Position numbers and translations under genes: made by a program. Positions 7,741 to 14,226 of a DNA stretch of 14,226 nt are shown here, in pieces. A model generated the notes under the pieces. That model was not told the DNA's origin. It searched no databases and saw only the letters and a program-made list of their open reading frames with translations. The DNA comes from an uncultured Bacteroidales bacterium (lineage in GTDB: Bacteria; Bacteroidota; Bacteroidia; Bacteroidales; P3): the NCBI GenBank assembly GCA_937906975.1, contig CALCUN010000111.1, positions 1-14,226 of the forward strand. The letters run 5' to 3'. How positions within the stretch are numbered: position 1 is the stretch's first letter; every line of letters begins with the position of its first letter.

Positions 7741-8567
7741 TGAATATGGAAAATAAAGAATTTAATTTTGAGCAAATCAAACAACGATTAGAAAATTACG
7801 AGCAAGCACCTCAAAAGGATATGTGGCAAAAAATAGAAAAGCAAATACGACCAAATAATTTTCTTTTAAAAACAGCAATTGCCCTTTCTTCACTTTTGCT
7901 TGTAGGCTTTGTAGGAGTGTTGGTTTTCACTCCACTTCAAAACGCTGAAACAAAGCCCCTTACACAAGAGGTAAAGAGTGCTGAAAAAATCTCTAAGAAA
8001 ACAGAAATTTTTTCAAAGGAAAATAAAAATATTCCTAAGGAAACAGAAATTATTTCAAAGGAAAAAATTGTTGAAGAAAAACAAGAAAATATTGTTGTTT
8101 CAACACCAATTCAAAAAGAGGTAAAAATAGAGAAACAAGAGCCTAAAATAATAGAAGAAAAACAAGAAATAGCAATAAAAAATCCTCAAAAAACAGAAAT
8201 AAAACAAAAAGAAATCACACCAATTATTGAAGAAAAAATAGCGGAACAAATAGTTGAAGAAAAAACTCCAGAAGTAGAGGAAATAACCAACAGATTAAAA
8301 CTATTTATTCCAAATGCTTTCATTCCAGAGGCAGCAGATAAGAATGCGATTTTTAAGCCAGCCTTCACAGAATTAAAAGATTACAGAATGGATATTTACT
8401 CTTCAAACGGCACACTTGTATTTACTTCCAACAACATAGAATATGGTTGGGACGGGACCTATAAAGGCTCTCCACAACCCCAAGGAGTATATGTTTATGT
8501 TGTGAAATTCATCACACCAAAAGGCGAAAGCTCGCAACAAAAAGGCGAATTAATGCTTATAAGATAA
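7740..8567 (+). CDS. Putative membrane anti-sigma factor with C-terminal CHU_C / type IX type-B sorting-like domain
   Basis: A 275-residue single-pass protein. Residues 1-40 are cytoplasmic and include FEQIKQRLENYEQAPQKDMW, resembling the short N-terminal segment (an LE-x-Y-x-x-x-P-x-x-x-W pattern) of Bacteroidota anti-sigma factors. Residues 41-64 form one hydrophobic helix. Residues 65-186 are a low-complexity linker rich in Glu, Lys and Ile with scattered Pro and a 14-residue repeat. Residues 187-275 resemble the gliding-motility-associated C-terminal domain (CHU_C, TIGR04131-like): LFIPNAFIP, DIYSSNGTLVF, GWDGTYKGSPQPQGVYVY, ending KGELMLIR. The usual FTPNGDG entry motif is degenerate. 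There is no cleavable N-terminal signal peptide, so it should stay in the inner membrane with the domain in the periplasm. The start overlaps the sigma stop by one base; a second ATG at 7746 is an alternative. Anti-sigma activity is inferred from context and the N-terminus. Confidence 0.8.
   Translation: MNMENKEFNFEQIKQRLENYEQAPQKDMWQKIEKQIRPNNFLLKTAIALSSLLLVGFVGVLVFTPLQNAETKPLTQEVKSAEKISKKTEIFSKENKNIPKETEIISKEKIVEEKQENIVVSTPIQKEVKIEKQEPKIIEEKQEIAIKNPQKTEIKQKEITPIIEEKIAEQIVEEKTPEVEEITNRLKLFIPNAFIPEAADKNAIFKPAFTELKDYRMDIYSSNGTLVFTSNNIEYGWDGTYKGSPQPQGVYVYVVKFITPKGESSQQKGELMLIR
7998..8064 (+). repeat. Two-copy 42-base direct repeat unit inside the linker of the anti-sigma candidate
   Basis: An AAACAGAAATT..TTTCAAAGGAAA segment occurs at about 7999-8022 and again at 8041-8064, a 42-base period. 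It encodes a 14-residue unit starting TEI-F/I-SKE. The repeat keeps the reading frame and probably arose by local duplication in the low-complexity linker. Confidence 0.7.
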
Positions 8568-8575
8568 GAATTTCT

Positions 8576-8606
8576 TTGTTAATTCCATAGAAAATACCTA
8601 CCTTTG
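8576..8606 (+). promoter_or_regulatory. Bacteroidota housekeeping promoter for the transketolase unit
   Basis: TTG (8576-8578), a 20-base spacer and TACCTTTG (8599-8606) match the Bacteroidota -33/-7 consensus. The predicted start is near 8612, leaving a leader of about 17 bases before the ATG at 8629. This probably drives the whole 8629-14012 gene series, since the following gaps are 11-21 bases and show no equally good promoter. Confidence 0.8.
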
Positions 8607-8628
8607 CAACGAATTAAAACGTAGCAAA

Positions 8629-9474
8629 ATGGCAACAATTACTGAATTACAAGACATCGCAACACAAGTTAGAAGAGACATAATACGAATGACAAATTCA
8701 GCTTCCTCAGGCCACCCAGGCGGAAGCTTAGGCTGTGCAGACGTAATGACAGCCTTGTATTTTGAAATCATGAGCTTAGATGTAGAAAACTTTAAACGTG
8801 AAGGCAAAGGAGAAGATATGTTCTTTTTGTCAAATGGACACATCTCACCAGTTCTTTACAGTGTTTTATCACGCAGAGGCTATTTCCCTGTATCAGAACT
8901 TGCAACATTCCGTAAATTAGGTACACGCTTACAAGGACACCCAAGCGTTCACGACAATCTACCTGGCGTAAGACAAGCCTCAGGCTCATTAGGACAAGGC
9001 TTATCAGTAGGAATAGGAGCAGCATTAGCAAAAAAATACAATTCTTGCGACAAATTAGTCTATACACTTCACGGAGATGGAGAATTACAAGAAGGACAAA
9101 TTTGGGAAGCTATAATGTTTGCAGGAGCAAATAAGGTAGATAACCTAATATCTATCATAGACGTAAACGGATTACAAATAGATGGTACAACCGACCAAGT
9201 ATGTTCACTTGGAAACCTAAGAGCAAAATTTGAAGCCTTTGACTGGAGCATAGTAGAAATGCAAGGAAATGATATGGCTGACACAATTAGAGGATTGAAC
9301 CAAGCAAAACAACAAGCAAAACAAGGCAAACCGGTTGTGATTCTTATGCAAACACAAATGGGATACGGAGTTGATTTCATGCAAAACAAAAACAAATGGC
9401 ACGGAACACCTCCAAACAACGAACAAGCCGAAGCAGCCTTAGCCCAATTAAAAGAAACATTAGGAGATTTTTAA
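8629..9474 (+). CDS. Transketolase, N-terminal (ThDP pyrophosphate-binding) subunit
   Basis: First half of a split transketolase of the non-oxidative pentose phosphate pathway, which moves two-carbon ketol units between sugar phosphates. At 281 residues it covers only the first domain. Visible features are SGHPGGSLGCADV (27-39, with His29), SNGHISPVLY (68-77), GSLGQGLSVG (119-128), and the ThDP/metal motif starting GDGE (149-152) and ending at Asn180 in IDVNGLQIDG. The remaining half is at 10911-11864. In transketolase-type enzymes the active site is formed between the two halves, so both products are needed. The gene for a secreted VWA protein lies between them. Split transketolases can be confused with 1-deoxyxylulose-5-phosphate synthase, but the SGHPGG start and size fit transketolase. 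Confidence 0.95.
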   Translation: MATITELQDIATQVRRDIIRMTNSASSGHPGGSLGCADVMTALYFEIMSLDVENFKREGKGEDMFFLSNGHISPVLYSVLSRRGYFPVSELATFRKLGTRLQGHPSVHDNLPGVRQASGSLGQGLSVGIGAALAKKYNSCDKLVYTLHGDGELQEGQIWEAIMFAGANKVDNLISIIDVNGLQIDGTTDQVCSLGNLRAKFEAFDWSIVEMQGNDMADTIRGLNQAKQQAKQGKPVVILMQTQMGYGVDFMQNKNKWHGTPPNNEQAEAALAQLKETLGDF

Positions 9475-9489
9475 AAACACCCTGTCGTT

Positions 9490-10899
9490 TTGAGAACAAA
9501 ACTTACAAAATACTTTGTATTATTTTTTGCAATAAGCCTTGCAACACTTCCCCTTTTAGCACAACCAAGAGGAGTTAAAGTGATGCGTGAGGATTCTTAT
9601 CAAAAAACAAGAATACTCTTTATCTTAGATTGCTCAAACACCATGTATGGAATGTGGCAAAGCAATACTAAAATAAAAATTGCACAAAATCTATTATCAA
9701 ACATAGTAGATACCTTGGCAAACAAGCCAAGTGTTGAAATGGCGCTAAGAGCCTACGGACACACCAAAGACTATCCGCCACAAAACTGCGATGATACAAG
9801 ATTGGAAGTAAGTTTTTATCCTAACAACACCGAACAAATCAAATCGAAACTCAAAGCCCTTGTGCCAAAAGGTACAACACCAATAGCCTACACATTAGAA
9901 AAATGTGTAAAAGACTTTCCAGAAAGCGACAACTCACGAAACATAGTCATTCTTATCACAGATGGAGTTGATGAATGTTCAGGAGATGTTTGCATGGCTT
10001 CAAAACAATTACAAGAAAAAGGAGCATTTTTAAAGCCTTTCATAATTGGAATTGGAAAAGGATTGAAAGAAGAATTTGCTTGTGCAGGCACCTACTATGA
10101 GGTAAACAACGAAATAGAATTTTCAAAAGCCCTTAACAACATAGTAGCACAAGTATTCAACAACACAAGCTGTCAAGTAAATCTTTTAGACTCTAATATG
10201 GAGCCAAGCGAGACAAACATTCCGATGACCTTTTACGATAGTCAAAGCAAGCAGTTAAAATATACCTTTATGCACACTTTTAACACCAAAGGCTTATCTG
10301 ACACTTTGATTTTAGACCCTTTGTTGAATTATGACATAGTAATTCACACGCTTCCACCTGTTAAGGAAGAGAATGTGCAGTTAAAAGTTGGCAGACACAC
10401 CATTATACCAATCAAAACACCACAAGGAAATATGGTTATAAGATTTTCAGACAAATCAAAACTGAAAAACAACAATATTTCCGCAATCATAAGAGAGAGT
10501 GGCAAGACAGAGACTGTCAATATACAAGAATTGAATAAGGTTGAGAAGTATTTGGTAGGTAAATACGACTTAGAAATACTTACCTTACCAAAACTGAGAA
10601 TTGAAAACGTAGAAATAGGACAAAGTTCAACAACTACAATAGAAATTCCAGCCTCAGGAATACTTGTTTTAAACAAAGGAAAATTGGAAAGCGTAGGAAG
10701 TATTTTTGTAAAGGACAGTGAAGAAACAAAATGGGTATGTAATCTTGAAGATGGTTTACAAACAGAAAATATTAACCTACTTCCAGGACAATATATGGTG
10801 GTTTTGAAAGACAAAAACGCCACTAAGACCTCTCAAACACAGATTAAAGAATTTAAAATAGAATCAAATAAAACCACAACAATAACTTTAGCAAAATAA
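9490..10899 (+). CDS. Secreted von Willebrand factor A (VWA) domain protein with three C-terminal repeats
   Basis: A 469-residue exported protein of unknown role. The only start that keeps the N-terminus is TTG at 9490: it gives a Sec signal peptide (basic MRTKLTK, hydrophobic 8-23, probable cut near LLAQ at 21-25), and an in-frame stop lies just upstream at 9472. The VWA domain covers about 40-222. Its metal site is a variant: DCSNT (47-51, DxSxT rather than DxSxS), a Thr in GTTPIAYT (128-135), and Asp in ITDGVDEC (156-163). The rest is beta-rich, with three similar segments of about 77 residues whose ends align at YDIVIHTLPP (281), YDLEILTLPK (359) and YMVVLKDKN (435). No CHU_C or other type IX sorting signal is seen at the C-terminus, so a periplasmic or surface location is uncertain. 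It sits 15 bases after one transketolase subunit gene and 11 bases before the other. Confidence 0.88.
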   Translation: MRTKLTKYFVLFFAISLATLPLLAQPRGVKVMREDSYQKTRILFILDCSNTMYGMWQSNTKIKIAQNLLSNIVDTLANKPSVEMALRAYGHTKDYPPQNCDDTRLEVSFYPNNTEQIKSKLKALVPKGTTPIAYTLEKCVKDFPESDNSRNIVILITDGVDECSGDVCMASKQLQEKGAFLKPFIIGIGKGLKEEFACAGTYYEVNNEIEFSKALNNIVAQVFNNTSCQVNLLDSNMEPSETNIPMTFYDSQSKQLKYTFMHTFNTKGLSDTLILDPLLNYDIVIHTLPPVKEENVQLKVGRHTIIPIKTPQGNMVIRFSDKSKLKNNNISAIIRESGKTETVNIQELNKVEKYLVGKYDLEILTLPKLRIENVEIGQSSTTTIEIPASGILVLNKGKLESVGSIFVKDSEETKWVCNLEDGLQTENINLLPGQYMVVLKDKNATKTSQTQIKEFKIESNKTTTITLAK

Positions 10900-10910
10900 A
10901 TAAACGAAAT

Positions 10911-11864
10911 ATGAAAGAATATCCTCAATTAGGTAGTAAAGACACACGTTCAGGATTTGGAATAGGTCTTTTAGAAGCAGGAAAGCGAAACGAAAATGTA
11001 GTAGCCTTATGTGCAGACCTTATAGGTTCGGTAAGAATGGATTTGTTTCAAGAAGCCTTTCCAGAAAGAATGATAGAATGCGGAATAGCCGAAGCAAACA
11101 TGATAGGAATAGCAGCAGGATTAGCATTAAGCGGTAAAGTAGCATTTGCAAGTAGCTTTGCAGCATTCTCAACAGGTAGAGTATATGACCAAATACGTCA
11201 AGCAGTAGCATATTCCAATACAAACGTAAAAATTGCAGGCTCACACGCAGGTATAACCTTAGGAGAAGACGGAGCAACTCACCAAATATTGGAAGATATA
11301 GGCATGATGAAAATGTTACCTAATATGGTAGTGTTGAATCCTTGCGACCATAACCAAACTATTGCCGCAACAATCGCAGCAGCAGAATACAATGGCCCGG
11401 TTTATATTCGTTATGGAAGACCAAAAGTGCCAGTATTCATTCCAGAAGATATGCCTTTTGAAATCGGAAAAGCTATTGTACTTAGCGAAGGTACAGACGT
11501 AACACTTGTAGCTACAGGACACTTAGTTTGGGAAGCACTTCAAGCAGCTAAAATCTTAGAAGAAGAAGGCATAAGTGCAGAAGTGATAGACATTCACACA
11601 ATAAAACCACTTGATAGTGAAGCAATCTTAAAATCAGTTGCGAAAACAAATTGCGTTGTTGGCTGTGAAGAACACCAATTCAATGGAGGATTAAACGAAA
11701 GCATAGCACAGCTTCTTGTTCGTAACAATCCAAAACCAATGGAGTTTATCGGAATAGACGATTGCTTTGGAGAAAGTGGTACACCTGATGCTTTGATGGA
11801 AAAATATGGCTTAAAAGCAAACAATATAGTAGAAGCAGCAAAGAGAGTTATAGCAAGAAAATAG
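10911..11864 (+). CDS. Transketolase, C-terminal (pyrimidine-binding) subunit
   Basis: Second half of the split transketolase, 317 residues, comprising the pyrimidine-binding domain and the C-terminal domain. The ThDP-activating glutamate is Glu61 in CGIAEANMIGIAAGLA. ASSFAAFSTGRVYDQIR (80-96) and AGSHAGITLGEDGATHQ (109-125) are typical of transketolase C-terminal subunits. The C-terminal domain starts around residue 185 with TDVTLVATGHLVWEAL and ends with the GIDDCFGESGTPDALMEKYG stretch. It should pair with the product of 8629-9474 as a heterotetramer or similar assembly in the cytoplasm. The ATG at 10911 lies 11 bases after the VWA stop, so it is probably translated from the same message. 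Confidence 0.95.
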   Translation: MKEYPQLGSKDTRSGFGIGLLEAGKRNENVVALCADLIGSVRMDLFQEAFPERMIECGIAEANMIGIAAGLALSGKVAFASSFAAFSTGRVYDQIRQAVAYSNTNVKIAGSHAGITLGEDGATHQILEDIGMMKMLPNMVVLNPCDHNQTIAATIAAAEYNGPVYIRYGRPKVPVFIPEDMPFEIGKAIVLSEGTDVTLVATGHLVWEALQAAKILEEEGISAEVIDIHTIKPLDSEAILKSVAKTNCVVGCEEHQFNGGLNESIAQLLVRNNPKPMEFIGIDDCFGESGTPDALMEKYGLKANNIVEAAKRVIARK

Positions 11865-11885
11865 TTTTCCAACTAATTGCTTGTT

Positions 11886-14012
11886 ATGAGCAGTAATCCA
11901 CAATTAGAATTTGCGAGAAAATATATTGAACAAACCAATATCAATATTTTTCTCACAGGAAAAGCAGGAACAGGTAAGACAACTTTTTTAAAAAGTCTTA
12001 AAGATACATTATTTAAACGTTACGTAGTACTTGCACCAACGGGTATTGCGGCATTGAATTGCGAAGGAGTGACCATACACTCCTTTTTTCAATTAGATTT
12101 CTTGCCATATATTCCCGGCGGTGTGGTAAAACGTAAACAAATCCGCACAAACAAACTCAATTTGATTAGAAGCCTTGAACTAATTGTGATAGATGAAATC
12201 TCAATGGTAAGGGCTGATGTCTTAGACCAAATAGATGTTATTTTAAGAAAGCTTCGCAAAACAGAAAGTCATAAACCCTTTGGAGGCGTTCAGCTATTAA
12301 TGATAGGCGATTTAAGTCAATTACCACCCGTAGCAAAGCAAGAAGAATGGGATTTTCTAAAACAATATTACCAAACACCATATTTCTTTTCCTCACGCGT
12401 ATTGCAAGAAACACGTTATCAGACAATCACCCTACAACACATATATCGTCAAAGCGATTCTCGTTTTATCAATATCCTCAACCACGTTAGAGATAATATC
12501 ATAACGAAAGAAATTATAAATCAATTAAACGAGAGATACAACCCCTTAATATTTACTCAAAACAACGATGGCTTTATCATTCTTTGTTCGCATAACCATC
12601 AGGCAAACAAGATAAACGAGGATAAACTAATGCTAATCAAAAACAAATCCTACACTTTTAAAGCAGAAATCGAAGGAGAATTTGACTATCGATTGTTTCC
12701 AAATGCAGAAGTATTGGAATTGAAAGAAGGAGCGCAGGTAATGTTTTTGAAAAACGACTACGACACACCTATTGGTGAGAAACGCCGATACTACAACGGC
12801 ACAATAGGAAAGATAGTAGAACTTAGTGAAGACAGAATAGTAGTAGAAAAAGACGAAGACGGACAAAGAATAGAGGTAACAAAATATACATGGGAAAGAT
12901 ACAAGTATGAACTAAATAAAAAGACAAAAGAAATCAAACAAGAAGTGATTGGCTCTTTTACTCAATATCCTATAAAACTTGCATGGGCGATAACAATTCA
13001 CAAAAGCCAAGGATTGACCTTTGAGAAAGCAATAATAGATGCCGACAACTCATTTGCACACGGTCAGTTTTACGTTGCACTTAGTAGATGTAGAAATTTA
13101 GAAGGTATGTATCTATCTAAACGATTCAATCCTAACGCTGTGATAACCGATGTATTGATTGACAAGTTCAATGTTGAACAAGAAAATAACCCTCCAACAG
13201 AAGAAGGATTTTTAAAAGACAATTTTCTTTACTATTCTCAGAATGTAAAAGAAATATTTAATTGTGAGCAAATTAGGACTTTGAACGCAAAACTTTTCTA
13301 CCTATGTGAACTTTACCTAAAAAGCGAAATAGGAGATAATTTCCTCACAATCCAAGACTACTATAAAGAAATCGTTTCAGATATAGTACAAGTAGAAACA
13401 AAATTCCAAGCACAAATAGAACGTATCATAGAATACTCTTTTGCAAACTTAGAAACCAAAACCCTATACGAAAGAGCAGTAAAAGCCGCTAAATATTTCT
13501 CTGAAAAAATAGAAATAATATACTCCTTAGTCTATTTCCTATCAAAATTAGAAGTAGAAGAAAACAATGGACAAGAAGACATAGAAGAAGTCTTACAAGA
13601 ATTTATGATAGAAGTAGAGTTGAAACAAAGATATTTCAACTACTTAATAAACGAAGACTTTGACCTAAAAGCCTTTCTTTCCTATAAATATAAATTATTA
13701 GCAATAGGCGATAAATTAGAATTAAAATCATATTCCTCTTTCGTTAGAAACATTAGCAAAATCACAGAAATAGAAGACAAACCCAAAGACTTAGAACTCG
13801 ACGACCTTTACCAAAAACTCAAAACATGGCGAAAAAACCAAGCCGATAGCGAAAAACTACCAGCCTTTTGCGTATTCTCAAACTCTGTCCTACAAGAAAT
13901 AGTCAAAAAACGCCCAAAAACCATAATAGATTTAGGAAAAATCAAAGGATTAGGCGTGAAAAAAATAGAGAAATACGGAGAAGATATTTTGAAAATCGTA
14001 GCTGAAGAATAG
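11886..14012 (+). CDS. PIF1-like SF1B DNA helicase with C-terminal HRDC domain
   Basis: An ATP-dependent DNA helicase of the PIF1/RecD-like group, 708 residues. Motifs: Walker A GKAGTGKTT (25-33), motif Ia APTGIAALNCEGVTIHSFF, Walker B VIDEIS with Asp103/Glu104, motif III MIGDLSQLPPV, motif V HKSQGLTFE (His372 onward) and motif VI YVALSRCRN with Arg401. A long Glu/Lys-rich helical segment follows (about 440-640), then an HRDC domain (about 640-708) with LPAFCVFSNSVLQEI and GLGVKKIEKYG, a nucleic-acid-binding module known from RecQ helicases. I chose ATG at 11886 over an in-frame TTG at 11877, because ATG is the usual start and the TTG adds only three residues. The 21-base gap to the transketolase gene suggests read-through transcription, although function is unrelated. 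Role in repair or replication is inferred from the family. Confidence 0.93.
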   Translation: MSSNPQLEFARKYIEQTNINIFLTGKAGTGKTTFLKSLKDTLFKRYVVLAPTGIAALNCEGVTIHSFFQLDFLPYIPGGVVKRKQIRTNKLNLIRSLELIVIDEISMVRADVLDQIDVILRKLRKTESHKPFGGVQLLMIGDLSQLPPVAKQEEWDFLKQYYQTPYFFSSRVLQETRYQTITLQHIYRQSDSRFINILNHVRDNIITKEIINQLNERYNPLIFTQNNDGFIILCSHNHQANKINEDKLMLIKNKSYTFKAEIEGEFDYRLFPNAEVLELKEGAQVMFLKNDYDTPIGEKRRYYNGTIGKIVELSEDRIVVEKDEDGQRIEVTKYTWERYKYELNKKTKEIKQEVIGSFTQYPIKLAWAITIHKSQGLTFEKAIIDADNSFAHGQFYVALSRCRNLEGMYLSKRFNPNAVITDVLIDKFNVEQENNPPTEEGFLKDNFLYYSQNVKEIFNCEQIRTLNAKLFYLCELYLKSEIGDNFLTIQDYYKEIVSDIVQVETKFQAQIERIIEYSFANLETKTLYERAVKAAKYFSEKIEIIYSLVYFLSKLEVEENNGQEDIEEVLQEFMIEVELKQRYFNYLINEDFDLKAFLSYKYKLLAIGDKLELKSYSSFVRNISKITEIEDKPKDLELDDLYQKLKTWRKNQADSEKLPAFCVFSNSVLQEIVKKRPKTIIDLGKIKGLGVKKIEKYGEDILKIVAEE

Positions 14013-14226
14013 AAGAGGGGATATTGGTGATAGATAAACACGATTTCCCACCACTTAACGCCTAAGGCGTAAAGAATTTTCAAACAAAAGATTTCTGATT
14101 GCAAATATTGAAAATATAAGCCTTTAAGCAAATGACACGAAATCAAAGACTTAACTTTTTAAAGCCTTAAATTTGCTGATTTTTCCTTTGATTTAACGTA
14201 GTTTTTGTCGCATTTTAGCGAAATAA
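14013..14226. other. Non-coding right end of the window
   Basis: I see no convincing gene in these 214 bases. They hold the small hairpin near 14060 and two interleaved inverted repeats: AGCAAAT (14127-14133) with ATTTGCT (14171-14177), and AAATCAAAG (14140-14148) with CTTTGATTT (14186-14194). No exact TAnnTTTG promoter box is present; TAGTTTTTG near 14200 has one base too many. The gene beyond the edge is not visible. Confidence 0.5.
14054..14074. terminator. Small hairpin after the helicase gene, possible weak terminator
   Basis: ACGCC (14058-14062) and GGCGT (14066-14070) form a 5-bp GC-rich stem with a TAA loop, extended by CTT/AAG after an A-A mismatch. Only four T follow a few bases later, so it is a poor intrinsic terminator. 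It lies 42 bases after the helicase stop and may protect the 3' end of the transcript. Confidence 0.35.

Noticed and set aside
9472..9492. Stop read-through fusing the transketolase N-terminal subunit to the VWA protein, which is in the same frame
   Set aside because: Only a TAA and five sense codons separate them, but a fusion would bury the signal peptide inside a cytoplasmic enzyme, and no read-through signal is visible.
10344..10823. A 159-codon minus-strand open frame inside the VWA gene
   Set aside because: It is antisense to a well-supported coding frame and its product is low-complexity and hydrophobic with no recognisable domain, as expected from the reverse of an AT-rich gene.
11877..11885. 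TTG at 11877 as start of the helicase
   Set aside because: It adds only three residues (MLV) before an ATG at 11886. The ATG is the better start and leaves a normal 21-base gap.
14200..14208. TAGTTTTTG as a promoter -7 box for a gene beyond the edge
   Set aside because: It has three bases between TA and TTTG instead of two and no TTG at the correct upstream distance.
1..14226. CRISPR arrays, tRNAs, insertion sequences or phage/defence islands
   Set aside because: No regularly spaced repeats, cloverleaf sequences, transposase or integrase motifs were seen; the coding content is mostly core housekeeping.

Overview
This window looks like a piece of an AT-rich Bacteroidota chromosome, probably Bacteroidales or a relative. 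Three lines of evidence support that. Upstream of sdaA, alaS and the transketolase gene there are TAnnTTTG boxes, the -7 element of the Bacteroidota housekeeping sigma factor, and two of them have a TTG at the expected 19-20 base distance. Starts lack clear Shine-Dalgarno sites and are preceded by A/T-rich leaders. The protein content is also typical: a transketolase split into two subunits, a CHU_C / type IX secretion type-B sorting-like domain, and a Bacteroidota-style ECF sigma/anti-sigma pair. No mobile element, CRISPR array, tRNA, integrase or phage gene is visible. Most of the window is chromosomal core.

Layout. The minus-strand unit (2233 down to 1) is sdaA (single-chain Fe-S L-serine dehydratase) followed after 22 bases by a SulP-family anion transporter that runs off the left edge. 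A 114-base divergent region holds overlapping promoters for sdaA and alaS. To the right, every gene is on the plus strand: alaS (alanyl-tRNA synthetase), typA/bipA (ribosome-associated GTPase), then rnpB (RNase P RNA, 346 nt between the ends of its P1 helix). Next come an ECF sigma factor and, overlapping it by one base, a single-pass membrane protein with the shape of an anti-sigma factor. After a strong promoter lie the transketolase N-terminal subunit, a secreted von Willebrand factor A (VWA) protein, the transketolase C-terminal subunit, and a PIF1-like helicase with a C-terminal HRDC domain. These four are 11-21 bases apart and probably share a transcript. The last 214 bases hold no convincing gene.

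How the parts relate. alaS, typA and rnpB serve translation and tRNA maturation. The two transketolase halves should form one ThDP enzyme of the non-oxidative pentose phosphate pathway. SdaA turns serine into pyruvate and ammonia.

The most interesting locus is 7216-8567. The partner of the ECF sigma factor has a short cytoplasmic segment resembling the N-terminus of Bacteroidota anti-sigma factors, one membrane helix, a roughly 120-residue Glu/Lys/Ile-rich linker, and a C-terminal CHU_C-like domain of the sort that normally directs proteins to type IX secretion. This suggests a membrane-tethered regulator that may sense something in the periplasm or at the type IX secretion machinery. A second oddity is the secreted VWA protein, with three tandem repeats and a TTG start, placed between the two subunit genes of a cytoplasmic enzyme.
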